From contig JAHLKC010000057.1 in assembly GCA_025449115.1 (NCBI GenBank), positions 62,001 to 126,000 on the forward strand: a stretch of DNA of 64,000 nucleotides, in the 5' to 3' direction. The translations under genes were made by a program, and so were the position numbers. Below the pieces are notes generated by a model, which saw only the letters and a program-made list of their open reading frames with translations, did not search any database and was not told where the DNA came from. Source of the DNA: Chytridium lagenaria. Taxonomy: Eukaryota > Chytridiomycota > Chytridiomycetes > Chytridiales > Chytridiaceae. This document shows positions 26,630 to 37,700 of the stretch, one piece after another (position 1 is the first letter of the stretch; every line of letters begins with the position of its first letter).

Positions 26630-27520
26630 GTGATCTTCTCTTGACCCATTCACTCCCTACCTAGCTTCAACTAGGGGTAGGGGATAAGAGTAAAGGAGTT
26701 GCTCCAGCAGAGCAAGTCCACAGAGCACCCCCTAGGGACAGGATGTACTCCTGAGCCTAAGTGATGTTGTTGTTGTTTGGCGATGGTGTGGGTGAGTGAT
26801 TGCGAGATTCTGCTTATTTAAGGGAGAAGGGAACATGTCTAGTATCTTCATTATCAACTTACCTTGCTTCTAAACCAATATCAGCACCAGATTGTCTCAG
26901 GCAATAAGGGATGGCTACAAGTCTAAATGCCACCCTACCATGGCACCTTCTGGAACATGGGCTCTTGTTTGCCTCTCAGGGCTTAGAACAGGGTAACCTC
27001 ACTCATTGACTGCCATAAGCGCCTGATCATCGGGTCGGAGAGCACCAGAGGTGGAATTTAGCTGACCAAGCCTAAACTAAAGAACACTGACAATGAGGAG
27101 GACCCTTAGGTTCCGATTGCAGCCTTCTGCTTCGAACAGCTGGATTGCGGCTTCACCAGGTGGCAGGGGGTAGAGAGGTGGGCTGCCGAATCAACTCAAT
27201 ATCAACTACTTAATTTAACAGGTACAAATCAAATCAGGAAATTTTTTATATTAAAGTATTACACAAAATACAAATAAATAATAGACACAACATGTGCACA
27301 CACACATAAACGGCACATATGCGCGCCACCTCCTTCAATAAAAACCCCATAAACGTGGGGAAAAAGTAAATATAGAAAACCCAGAGGGACAAGAAAGAAG
27401 GATTCAATATGATGCGTAAATATAAGCTTCAATGTGGGATATAACGACACTCAACAGACTTTAGGCAAAATGTCCTTATGAGCCGTAGGCCATGTGAATA
27501 AAGTAATTCTTCACAACGTA
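26630..27520 (+). repeat. Inverted 0.9-kb repeat, left arm (R1-L)
   Basis: The reverse complement matches 56480-57408 over most of its length. Shared anchors include AAAGGAGTTGCTCCAGCAGA, CATGGGCTCTTGTTTGCCTC, CTGATCATCGGGTCGGAGAG and GCGCGCCACCTCCTTCAATA. Copies differ by scattered substitutions and small indels. No coding capacity is seen. It is probably an interspersed, TE-derived repeat of unknown class. Confidence 0.75.
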
Positions 27521-27539
27521 TGTTACCAAAGTACCAGTT

Positions 27540-27960
27540 TTAGACCCAACACGGCCCGTAAGAACCGGTACCAAAATACGGCTGGGTCGGGCGGGTTGGC
27601 GGTAACCAGTCTGTAAGTATACAAACCAATATACGGCTGCGTTGGATGGGCCGGCTGTAACCAGTCTGTAAGAGCACTAACCAACACGGCCGTGTCCCGC
27701 TGTCCGGCCGTAACCGGTATGTAAGAACCGTTACGAAAACACGGCCGGGTCCGGAGGCCCGGCTGTAACCGGCTTGTGTGAACCGTACCATAACACGGGC
27801 GTTCCAGCCGTAACCGGTTTGTAAGAACCAGAACCAAAACATGGCCGTGTTTGTCTGGACGTCCATAACTGATCTGTATAAAACAGTTACCAAAGGACAG
27901 CTGGGTTCGGCGGGTTGTCCGTAACCAGTTTGTATAATACAGCAGAACCAATGAAATGAG
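27540..27960. repeat. Minisatellite array 1, about 60-bp units
   Basis: About seven imperfect units, each with a GGCCGTAACC-like core followed by a TGTAAGAACC-like segment (for example GGCTGTAACCAGTCTGTAAG). Minus-strand ORFs through it are periodic and low-information, so not genes. Confidence 0.75.
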
Positions 27961-28136
27961 CGTACAGAGCTCCCGTATACGGCCAATCCTTTTGGAGCGT
28001 TCGGAATTAAATATTTCAAAAATAAAGAGCCCTGTGTAGTCTTATGAAATAAGGGCTTTATATGCAATAAGTCCTTTAAGAGCCTGTTCCCGATGTTTTA
28101 GGGAACAATTTTTTTGAATACTTTTAGTTTTGGCCC

Positions 28137-28510
28137 TACACGGTCTCCATACTCAAGGTAACATCCACAAAATAAAAAGGTTGGTACAGCCGTATACGGT
28201 CTCCATGCTTAAGGTTATATCCATAAATAGGTTGGTACGGCCGTATACGGACTCCAATATCTTACAGCTGTGAACGGTCTCCATACGTAACATCCACAAC
28301 ATAAATAGGTCAGTACGGCCGTATACGGTCTCCATACTTAATGTAAAATCCACAATATAAAAGGACAGTACGGCCGTATATGGTCTCCATACTTCAGGTA
28401 AAGTCCACAACATAAAGGTCTGTACGGCCGTATACGGTTGCTATACTTTTGGTAAATCCAACAACATAAAAGGCCGGTACAGCCTTCTACGGTTTTGTAC
28501 GTAGGTAATG
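28137..28510. repeat. Minisatellite array 2, about 55-60-bp units
   Basis: Six or seven imperfect units with core GGCCGTATACGGTCTCCATA followed by an A-rich spacer with ATCCACAA. The GGCCGTA word is shared with array 1, so the arrays may have a common origin or role. Confidence 0.75.
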
Positions 28511-28604
28511 TTGACAACATAACAAGCCTGGACGGGATGGACCGCGCTAGGTATATTTATATACTAAAATATTACTTATGATGAATTGATATAGAACACA
28601 TGTT

Positions 28605-29630
28605 TTATCTAGAATTATGACACTTATACAGCTGAAGAAATGCATCAGAACCAAGGTGCGCCAGATTTTGGTGTTGCTTTTGGTTGTGTGCACAAACGTA
28701 AATATGTATAGTCATGTTTGCATGACCTTCTGTCATATAGGAGGTTGATTTCTTCTTCTGCGCCCATACCCTTGTTTGCTGACTCCTGATAGCTAGTGTT
28801 GAGGTCCCCAATGTTAACATTGGCTCTATAGTGCATAGCTTGGGATGCGATGGAGCATCCAACGTGTGAGTGCGAGTGAAAGTCATCTATCATGAAGCGA
28901 CAGTCCTTGAAAAACTCATACTCTCGTAGCATACAATAATCTGCAGCATGGCAGTTATTGTCTGCGAGACAATATGCTGTTCTAAATCTGAAGAATTTGT
29001 GTTAACCACGGACTTAATGTTTATCTACCTAGTAAAAGAGTTGAAAAACGTTGTTGACACTTTCATTTGAAGGAAACAGGTGATGACCAATGTAAAATCA
29101 ATGTCAACACATAAAACCATTGCTCCTGAAGTCAAGGTCCTGGCTCGTCTTTGCGGTGCTAGTACTTTGGACACCTCACCCCATCTGTGTTGGGGTCTAG
29201 GGCTCTCCTTTCCGGAGGTTTGGATAAGCGGGGCAGGATCAAACCTGGGGAAGGAAGTAAAAACATCCAGTCTTAACAGGCGGTTAGATGATACATGATA
29301 TCTGAAATTTGGGATACTTGTATGTCAACTAATTATACAGTTTCTGAACTACCATGGAATGCCGGACATGTTTATTACGGCTGTACAGAAGCGAAATTAC
29401 GCATACGGCCGTAACCAGGGCCGTACTTTCCCATTGTAAAGAATGCCTACCTTCAACCAATTTGAATCCGATGACAGATCAATAGAAGCTTCATAAGTTG
29501 ATGTGTGACAACTGTGAGCCATTTTGACTCTATGCAACCTCACCAGAAGGAAGCTCACAAAAGATTTAAAGATTTGTGACATTATGTCATGATCTCCCTC
29601 AATGGAGAGATTAAACAGAACGTTGCCAAG
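28605..29630 (-). pseudogene. KDZ-A transposase, 3' part (split by insertion)
   Basis: C-terminal portion of a KDZ-type DNA transposase. Two blocks are visible. At 29397-29640 the frame reads IMSQIFKSFVSFLLVRLHRV and continues from 40493 if the insertion is removed. At 28605-28990 it reads CLADNNCHAADYCMLREYEF, FMIDDFHSHSHVGCSIASQA and LNTSYQESANKGM, the D2, D-H and E-containing segment typical of KDZ catalytic cores. Between them (29000-29390) no continuous frame is seen. The two minisatellite arrays lie just downstream and could be subterminal repeats of this element, but I found no TIR for it. Confidence 0.6.
29623..29630. repeat. Target-site duplication TTGCCAAG, left copy of KDZ-B
   Basis: An 8-bp direct repeat matching 40493-40500, flanking the 10.86-kb insertion exactly where both inverted termini begin. 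Confidence 0.85.
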
Positions 29631-30118
29631 CAGTTCCGCCGTCTAGTGGGACCACTATAATAGACATCGAATAGACACGTAAAAGACCTGTTCTAGATTA
29701 TTATAAGAGCAAGTGCTAGACGTCTTATATGAACTCACTAGACTTTTCGTGTTATGTCTGGCCGCAATCTTATGGATGTGTCTAATGGAAATTAGAGTTA
29801 AAAGCACAAAGTTATGTCTAATAGACACGTAAAAGACGTCTTACAAATTCAGTTTTGAGGTGATACACAATAATTTGGAGTGGTACATCTTATGTAGTTA
29901 GGATAATAATGCGCTTATGTGTTAAATTACGTTAAGATATTTATTACTCTCAAGATGAATAACAGTGTTAGTCTGTTTGACATCGTCAACGTGGTGTTAT
30001 CAATATGCAGCAACTTAGGAGTACTATCAGATTGCTTCGAAAGCCATTCTTCTGCAGTCGAAGCTTTAAAAATATGGCAAAGGTTATAGTTACAGTGTTA
30101 CTTACTTTCTAAAATACC

Positions 30119-31648
30119 TTGCAGCTTCGACAGTTCGCTTCCTTGCTTGCCACGGAATTGAATGTTGAAGAACTTGTAATCTTCCAAGATATTGACTCCA
30201 TGTATGAGGCTCATGAAAGACCTGAAACGTGGTGCATCATTGATCCCGTTATCCTAGTCGCTCCTCCCATATTGCAATGCCTTTCCTGTTGTTCACCACT
30301 GCGATTTCAGCGGATCAACGGGACTGTCAATATTTTGACCACAACAGGAGCGAAAAAAGGATTTTTGCTGAAAGCCGACTGCCGTGGACGTGCTAGATTT
30401 ATACGTCACTCATTCCATCGCATCATCCTCACCTTACCACAAGAAAAGAGTTATGTACAACTACGATAACTTACTAAAACGGAGTCATCGACATTTTTGC
30501 CACAGAACTCACAACGAGGTGCGTTACAGGAGTACATTCGGACGATGGAGGACTTCGTCAAATACTTTGAGAAAAACAGCGCAAAAAAATGGGAACACAC
30601 CTGCGATTCTTGCCATAGATTATGTCGAGATGGGAGCACGGTTTCTGCATCAGTGGTAGATGGAAAGGCTATGGGTAAGTTCCTTTTTCTACTAACATCA
30701 TGTACTGGCAGTAATTGACTCAAAAAATACAGGGTATCAAGTGTGTAGAATTTTATCGTGCGACCTACCAATAATTACCCCGAACGACGGATTCTGTGAA
30801 CTTCACTATGAAAAGTGTGGAACCACTTGCATTGTCCAAGGTTGCGATAGAAAGGTTGTGTCAGAGTCATACGATGGGAGAACGTGCTTACATACATCAC
30901 ACGGCGAAGTTTACTTTGCATCACTTCAACGAGATGGCGAAGGCAAAATAGAAAAAGAAGTTATTCATCGGGAGGTTGACGTGTCGGACACACTGGAACT
31001 GAATACCTCCTTCTCCAAAGAAGCTTCAAATATCCTCCCTCCAAGAAAACGAAGGAAGCAGATCTCTACAGTCCACGATGCCATTGTTGATCGAGATACT
31101 TCCACTCGCGGTGTCTTGAAATATCGAGCTAAGCGACGCTATCTTCCCGGTGTTTTCGTTAATGTATGGTCATGTGGACATTTCATCAAAGTTTTCAAAA
31201 TGTTTACGTATGATCAAACTAAGGAGCTGCTTCCCGGGTTATCAAGACGTTCGAGACTTTAGGTACTTCAATATTGTTTAAGGGTTATGGTTATTAATAC
31301 TTCAATTATTTAGGTAAATATCCTACTTTCATATTCTTTGATAAAGCCTGCCGATTCCTCCATCCGTCCAAAATGCCATTGATGATGTCGAAAATCCGAT
31401 GACCGTGTGCTGTATCGACGTTTGGTGGAAGATGTGGTTTGGCTTGTGGATAAATTCCACTTCCGATCACATAATGACGCCAAATGCAAGGAATTATATA
31501 ATCCCAAATTGCCGAAGACGCTTTTAACGATATTGGCTCATGGAACACGCAGGCCGCGGAGCAGGCAAATGCTTGGTTGCAAAGATCGCCCCTGTTCTTA
31601 GAACAACAGACCCGATTCTGCATGACTTCTACCTTTACTCTTTTGTAG
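30119..31648 (+). CDS. KDZ-B transposase with CxC5/CxC6-like zinc clusters
   Basis: Transposase gene of KDZ-B; the true start is uncertain and may lie in an exon upstream of 30119. The N-terminal part has one Cys cluster (LQCLSCCSPL), a second (CDSCHRLCRDG ... VVDGKAMG, 30590-30680) and a third after an intron near 30675-30731 (CRILSCDLPI, NDGFCELHYEKCGTTCIVQG and a final Cys-His pair), the order of CxC5 and CxC6 domains known beside KDZ transposases. The catalytic part has KYRAKRRYLPGVFVNVWSCG, IFFDKACRFL (second Asp, 31325-31350), VDKFHFRSHNDAKCKELYNP (31430-31505) and NTQAAEQANAWLQR (Glu, 31530-31580), ending at TAG 31646-31648. The frame changes several times between 31200 and 31530 by introns or indels. 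Motif residues are intact, so recent activity is plausible. Confidence 0.75.
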
Positions 31649-31812
31649 ATACCCGAAATGCTTGTATGGGTGTGTAATTAAAGTGTTATGGGTTAAATAA
31701 ACTTATTTTTTATTCATTGCTTTGAGCTATCAACCCGTGTACATGTAACAATTTTAAATACCAAAGTATATTAGTTGGGTTAAATATTTATTTAAACCGT
31801 CCTTAAAATGCA

Positions 31813-34500
31813 TTACTTTTTATAAGTAAAATATGGCGCTGGCTTCAGGACAAACTTATCTCGTTTGACCTTAACATACAAAAGATTTCGGTGAATAAAG
31901 TCAAAGTGGTTAATGGATTTGGGGAATGGTATTTCACTCGGCATTTCGATTGCGTCAAAAGCTGACTTAAAATGCTCGGCCAAAGCCGCGCATCCACCTG
32001 CAAGCGACCGCCATTCTTTCGGTTTCCGTTTAAGAGAAATGTAGGTCTTGCTGATAATAGGATCACTCTTAAAGAAAAAGTCAAGTACTACGATTCCCTT
32101 ACAGTACTTATAGGTGTCCACCGTCTGGGGACGACTAGGCTTTTCCCTTCTCAGTCGTTCCATGGCTTTGTCGTCCGAGAGTCGTTCCCCTTTGTTTGGG
32201 TTCAAGATACGCGTGTCGTCGGTAATTCTCCAAAAAGCCATCCCAGCTTCCGCATCTGGTCAATCGTCATTTTTGGCGAAGAGTTTCTTTGCGAAAGAGA
32301 CTTGGCTTCAGAATGGCTCCCAGCATTGCTAAGTCGAAGACGTTTTCTTGAAATACTTTTCCGATCATGATGGTGAGTACTAAAGTGGCCGTTTGACTTC
32401 ATTTTCGCGGCCATTCGTTTTAAAGAGTTGACCATTCTTGGATCAAAGTCCTCATCACCGGAATCCGTACCACTGTCATCAATGTCGTCACGACTAGAGG
32501 GCTTGAGAGAAATACAGCTGAGCGCATCATCATCATCATCATCATCATCAGAGGACGACGAGATAGACGTATCAGGCGGTCCTTCCAGCTCTTCATGCTC
32601 ATCATCCATGTCGTCAGCCTCAGAAGTAATGCCGTCACCGCGGTCCCGAGATGACTCTCTGCTTGACTGAGACTGTGACGGCCTTGCTCGTAACTCCGTA
32701 CGTTTCATCGAAGACTTTCTAACCGTGCCATTCTCATTCCTGCTTGCAAAGTTTAACATGTTATATTGTACACATTTTCTAATAAAAACGTAACACTTAC
32801 GGTTGTCCTTCGGGATCGTGAAGAATAATGAAAGCCTTCAGAACGGTTTTCGCATCGAGAGGGACTTTGCCAGGTGAGTCAAAGTCAAGATCACCGGTTT
32901 CCGTATCTTCGAATAAAATCTCCCTCACTTTAGGAACCGTATACCCTTTCCGGCTTAGCAGTATGGAACCGACTGATTGTAGTAGACGTTGCGCAACTTG
33001 CTGAGCTTCACTCTTTTGTACTATGTTACAGTAAGTTGAAAATTATACGCAGCGGGTCAAAGTCTAACGAAAGAAGGATAAGATCCAGACATACCGAAAA
33101 CACCATCTTTGGAAGGTACGCATGCTCGAATACTTCCTTTTTCACCATACACTTGAAACATAACCTTGATGTTTGTCGGGTCGAATACTTTAGGTCGAGG
33201 TTCTTCCTTTTCGTTGTCGTTGATGCCATTGTTAACAACGTCAGCTAAGTCAATGGCAGTTGTTGTGCTTTTTAAACTTCCAGAATCGAGATTATCGCTG
33301 TCGTCATTTGCTGGTGTCTGTAGATCAACAACTTTGGGTAGATTTTTCCTTGGGCGACATCATGAACTTTGCTGACGTCGATTGTGGACAGTGGTAGTTG
33401 CTGTTCGTTATCAACCTTGGCGCCGTCACTTAGGAGGTTCTCATTTGACGAGGTCCTTCCAGCTGCATCAAGGATAATTCCCGTTCCGGAGAGAGGTTGA
33501 TGTAGTCGCTCATATCAAAAAGACTTCCCCTTTCCCCCTCAAAGCCGCCGAACCTGTTAATAGCATGTTTTACAAATCTGTCAATGTTTTTAGGAAACTC
33601 ACGGGTCCCGTTTGTTATGTTCCTCTGAACCTGTTGCAAGAGGCCCTCTTTTCGCAGGTAGATCTTTCGGTTTAGGATTGAAGTAAGATGGTGGGGTTTT
33701 TGTTGCAACTTCAGATTCGTCCACAGGCTCGTCCTGTTTATCTTTGTTGAAATCGAAAAATTGTAAGTGCATGGTGAAGCCCCGATTACCACAACCACTC
33801 ACTTCGAACCGACTCTTTATGACTTCGTTAGCGCTTAGCTTTTGCTTGATGATAATGCGATACTTATTTGTTTTTTTTTTGAACCCTAAAATAGCGAGTT
33901 AATTCTATTAAATGCCAATCCAAACGTACTCATCAACGCATCAGCCAAATGTGAAACACAATCTTCTTTCGCCCCCATCTTTCTCCTCTCTCTGTCTTAA
34001 ATCCAACCATTAGAATGTCTTCCAGATTTCTCAACTGTTGAATGTCAAGTATCGATAACGAGGTACACACAGTGCTTAAACTAGTCATGTTTATATACAC
34101 AGGTAACTCCACAATATTTCCATCATTGTTCGCCTTGAAACTTCACATACGGTTTGCCGCATTCCCCAAATATGCTATGTCCATCATTAGAGTTTAAATA
34201 CCTGCATGACGATATATAAAGGTTCAATTATAATTTATGATATTATGTTTCATACCTAATGACGGCTTGACACCGTGGCCACCATATGTCTTTTTTTGTC
34301 TGTGCATCGGGGCCCCTTTTATTCCGTCCATGCTCTTCATACTCTTCAACATAAAACTTTGTCCCAATATGCAGTGACTTCATTAGATAAGCCACGCTTT
34401 TTTGGGTGATCGGTGGTGTGGAAAATGGCACTCTCGGCGAAATGGGAAGTCGTGCAGTCTCAGATCGAACATTAACTTGACTCCTTGATCTTCAAGTGCC
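31813..34500 (-). CDS. KDZ-B cargo gene, unknown function
   Basis: Several minus-strand exons, convergent with the transposase. In order: SVAYLMKSLHIGTKFYVEEY with KKDIWWPRC (34243-34470), GCGNRGFTMHLQFFDFNKDK (33600-33800), FDPTNIKVMFQVYGEKGSIR (33100-33200), ILLSRKGYTVPKVREILFED (32880-32990), a Ser/Asp-rich region with a run of eight Asp (32400-32700), and a C-terminal block TVDTYKYCKGIVVLDFFFKS ... KPAPYFTYKK (31813-32130). A frameshift lies near 32240. I recognise no family and no dioxygenase (TET/JBP) HxD motif, although such genes are known cargo of some fungal KDZ elements. The start is not fixed. Confidence 0.5.
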
Positions 34501-34713
34501 CATCTCCGCAACTTCTGGTTGCTGGTTTAAAGACTTCATTGAATTGATGAGAAGAAATAAAAAGACACTTGCCTTTCTTCCCGACGATGGTTTGTATCCA
34601 CGCTGTTTAAAATTTTAAAGCACTGGCTAGATCAAAAAAAGTACCTGTTCGACATCTAAAAGATACGGTAAATGACGTGTACGTGTCTAGCAGACAAAAA
34701 CTTAGTCTAACCA

Positions 34714-34721
34714 CAATTCTC
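34714..34721. repeat. Target-site duplication CAATTCTC, left copy
   Basis: An 8-bp direct repeat, identical to 40312-40319, abutting inverted termini on both sides. Confidence 0.85.
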
Positions 34722-37700
34722 GGCCCCTTACCATACCGTACCACGGCAAGTAATCAAAAATTAAAGAATCAAAAATTCGGGGGGGGGGGGGGGTTCAACT
34801 GGTATCGGGTAGGAAGGGGAAGAAGGAGAGGTTGAAGGAAGGGGAAGGAGACGGAAGGGACAGGACGGATCTAGGTAAGACTGATTGCGTTGTTATAATG
34901 GATGATAACTATCTACAGCCTAGCATACCTTTCGATCGCAGTTGGGAATTAACGGTGAGTGTTGCGAGCTGATTAAAAATGATGTAAATCTTTATTTATG
35001 TATTAATTAACGTTATTCGTCGACCAATTATTTCTTCATTTCGGCTGCAGCGTGCGGCTGCCGAGAAGTAGCCATCGACATTTTTGGCCTTCTCAGGAAA
35101 AGGTCAGTAGCTTTTCCACACATCCAACTCGATTGCTAACCTTTTTTTGATCCCTTTCCTGGACAATCCTCTTCTCTACACTTCTCGCATTTATTCACAC
35201 AAGATCCGCGGGGTGTTGCACCTTGGAAGTTAGGTAGGCAAGAATATTCTTAATTTACCTTTGCATTTGGCCAACCCGCATATTTTACACTCCCTTACTT
35301 TTTTTCCCGCTGCTCTTTGTCTTTCTGGCTGTTCCTCTCGCGTTATCGAGGGCACTGATGCTCTAACTGTTTGCTGCGCGATTTCAACAACAGATTGCGC
35401 AGTAATCTTCCATAGATGTACTTCCGATTGATGGGATATAAGGGATTCGAAAGGGTACGCGAGCTTGAGGCGAAGAAGGGGGAAGGATTGTATGGATGGA
35501 GATGTGGAAGGCGAATTTGGTCAGTCTCCATTTGTATGTCATCTCCTTCCGAGTTAGTATTGACCTCGTCTTCCCCTTCTCTCCCTCAAAGTAGTGCATT
35601 ATCTCTCCCATAATCAGGGAGAAGCTCTTCGGGCTCTTGGAACACGGTAGACCCTTCAATCATTTCTCCCTCCACTGTTTTTCTAATATCCTCCGCGCGG
35701 CGGTCCATTATTTGAACTGCACCTTTTTGTTTCTGCTCCTTGAATCGCTTCTGCCACCTCTCTACATATATCTGAACTTGTTAATAAATCACTTTCATAA
35801 CTTTAGTACCTTATAGTATTGTTCGAGATGATCAGGCAATTTCTGGAATATTTTCGCGGCAACATTTGGTTTAGCGGATCCAACTTCCCGTGCAAGCATA
35901 ACTTTCCGATATTCCAGTCCGCCGCCATTCGCTTCCAGTCTCCCCCCTTCCCAGCTTCACCAGTCCCAAAGCGAGTTATTTCGTAGTGAGGTATGAAGCG
36001 AAAAAATAAAGCTCTCTCCTGTTCCGACTGTATTGGTGTATGTGGCACGACTGTCCTCATCTTCTTTGCGAGAAACTTTTCAGAAGTTGAGTATCCCTTA
36101 AACTCGGGGCATTCTCAACATCTTCAAAGTCCTTCCGTTCAACAACGGGAACAACTCCAAAAGGCTCAAAATCAAGACTCGGTGAAATTCTTGTAAACTG
36201 CTCGTAATAAAATCCTTGATGACGACGACCATACAATTTCTCTTTGGTCAATATAATCTGATCATACAGCCAATTCGAGTAATTTCCTGTTTTTGGATAG
36301 TGAGGCCGGAGTTTTTGAGATGCGCGAACGTTGTAACGATGCCTGTGAACCATCGTAGCATAGTGCAAAAGTTGAGGGCTGGCATTCCAAGGTTCCATGT
36401 GCATCTCCAGCTTTTGATGGTAGGTCTCAACTGCGTTAGTTCCGCGGATAGTTCGATAAAGTTGAAGCCCGCTCTTTTTGTCAATGCCCGTCTTGAAATA
36501 GAGGTTTACGCCAGGGGGGTCGGAAATGCAGCCGTTCCTCACGTGAATAAGGAGCTTTTCATACGCAGCCAAAGCTTTCTCGTCCAGCAACCTTTTGCGT
36601 CGACGTATATTCTGGCTTTGAGAACTCTCACTACATTCTCAAGCAATTCCTCTAGCTTATCTGGCGGAGGAACCCGGCGTCGAACACGTTCAAAGATCCA
36701 TTGGGGCTTGCTCCGCAGCAGAGACTCAAATGTACATGGCCGTCCAAAATCATCCCTTTGTTCCGCAATGTAGTCTTCAACCTTTTGCTTATCGTCGTCG
36801 TTGAACAGAAAGAATGCATCCCTTAACTTTGCGCAGAAGATGCCGAGGAAAGGATGCTTGCTGGGTATGAACTTGGTGATTCGTCTCATGGCATGGAATA
36901 TATCAAGTAAGACGCGAGTCTTTAATCCCCGTCTGTAGACCGGAAAGTTGGATTGGTGCCGGTCAGAATGCTGAGATTCATTTGAAACCGGCCTGGAGGA
37001 ATTCGTTGGAGATGGGTGAGCCTCTGCCGCGTCGTCTGGCTCTGGAAAGCTAAGTCATGAGGAGGGATCACTACGGAGTCGTCCGCATTGGCAACCGCCT
37101 TTTGCATTGTCTCGTAAACAAGTAGTGAAGCCCAAGCGTCTCGAGCGGCGTAACACTTTTTAGCCTCTGACAGATCTGCTGACCAGAAGTCTTTCGAAGG
37201 TCCTCGCCTTTGTCCAACGTAAAACCCAGAAAAGTCTCTGCCATCATCTGCAATGACCAGCGACGTCTATCCCCGTGGAGCAGGTGGTGATCGCGCGCGT
37301 ATTCCTCGAGAGCAACAACATTTCCCATCTTGATGGCGTAATCATCGAGTAAGTTTTTGGCATCCTGCTTTGCGCTCCGTCCAGAAGCAATAAGCCGAGG
37401 ATGTTCCAATAACTCCTTCAGGACCTCTGGCACTGTTGGCTTGTCAGGATTGAGCTGAATCAAAAGCACGGTATCTATGAAAAGGTAGAAAACGGCACGT
37501 GTAAAAGTTACAGAAATAATGCATTACCGTTTGGAAAGACGCGCTCTGTATGGTATCCGCTAAGTTTGCGAAATGCAATTTGAATGAGACAGACGCGGGA
37601 ACGTTGTTGGCCGCGCCGTTTGGGCATATTCCACTCAGTATCAAATCCAACAATCAGATCCGCTCCATTATCCATGAATTCTAAGAGAGGTTGCAAAACT

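Noticed and set aside
27523..28067. Long minus-strand ORFs of 142 and 175 codons
   Set aside because: They are translations of the 60-bp minisatellite; the peptide repeats with the DNA period.
27540..28510. CRISPR-like array
   Set aside because: Units are imperfect, contiguous tandem repeats with no unique spacers, in a eukaryotic genome.
31813..34500. TET/JBP dioxygenase as KDZ cargo
   Set aside because: No HxD...H motif or double-stranded beta-helix signature could be found in any exon.
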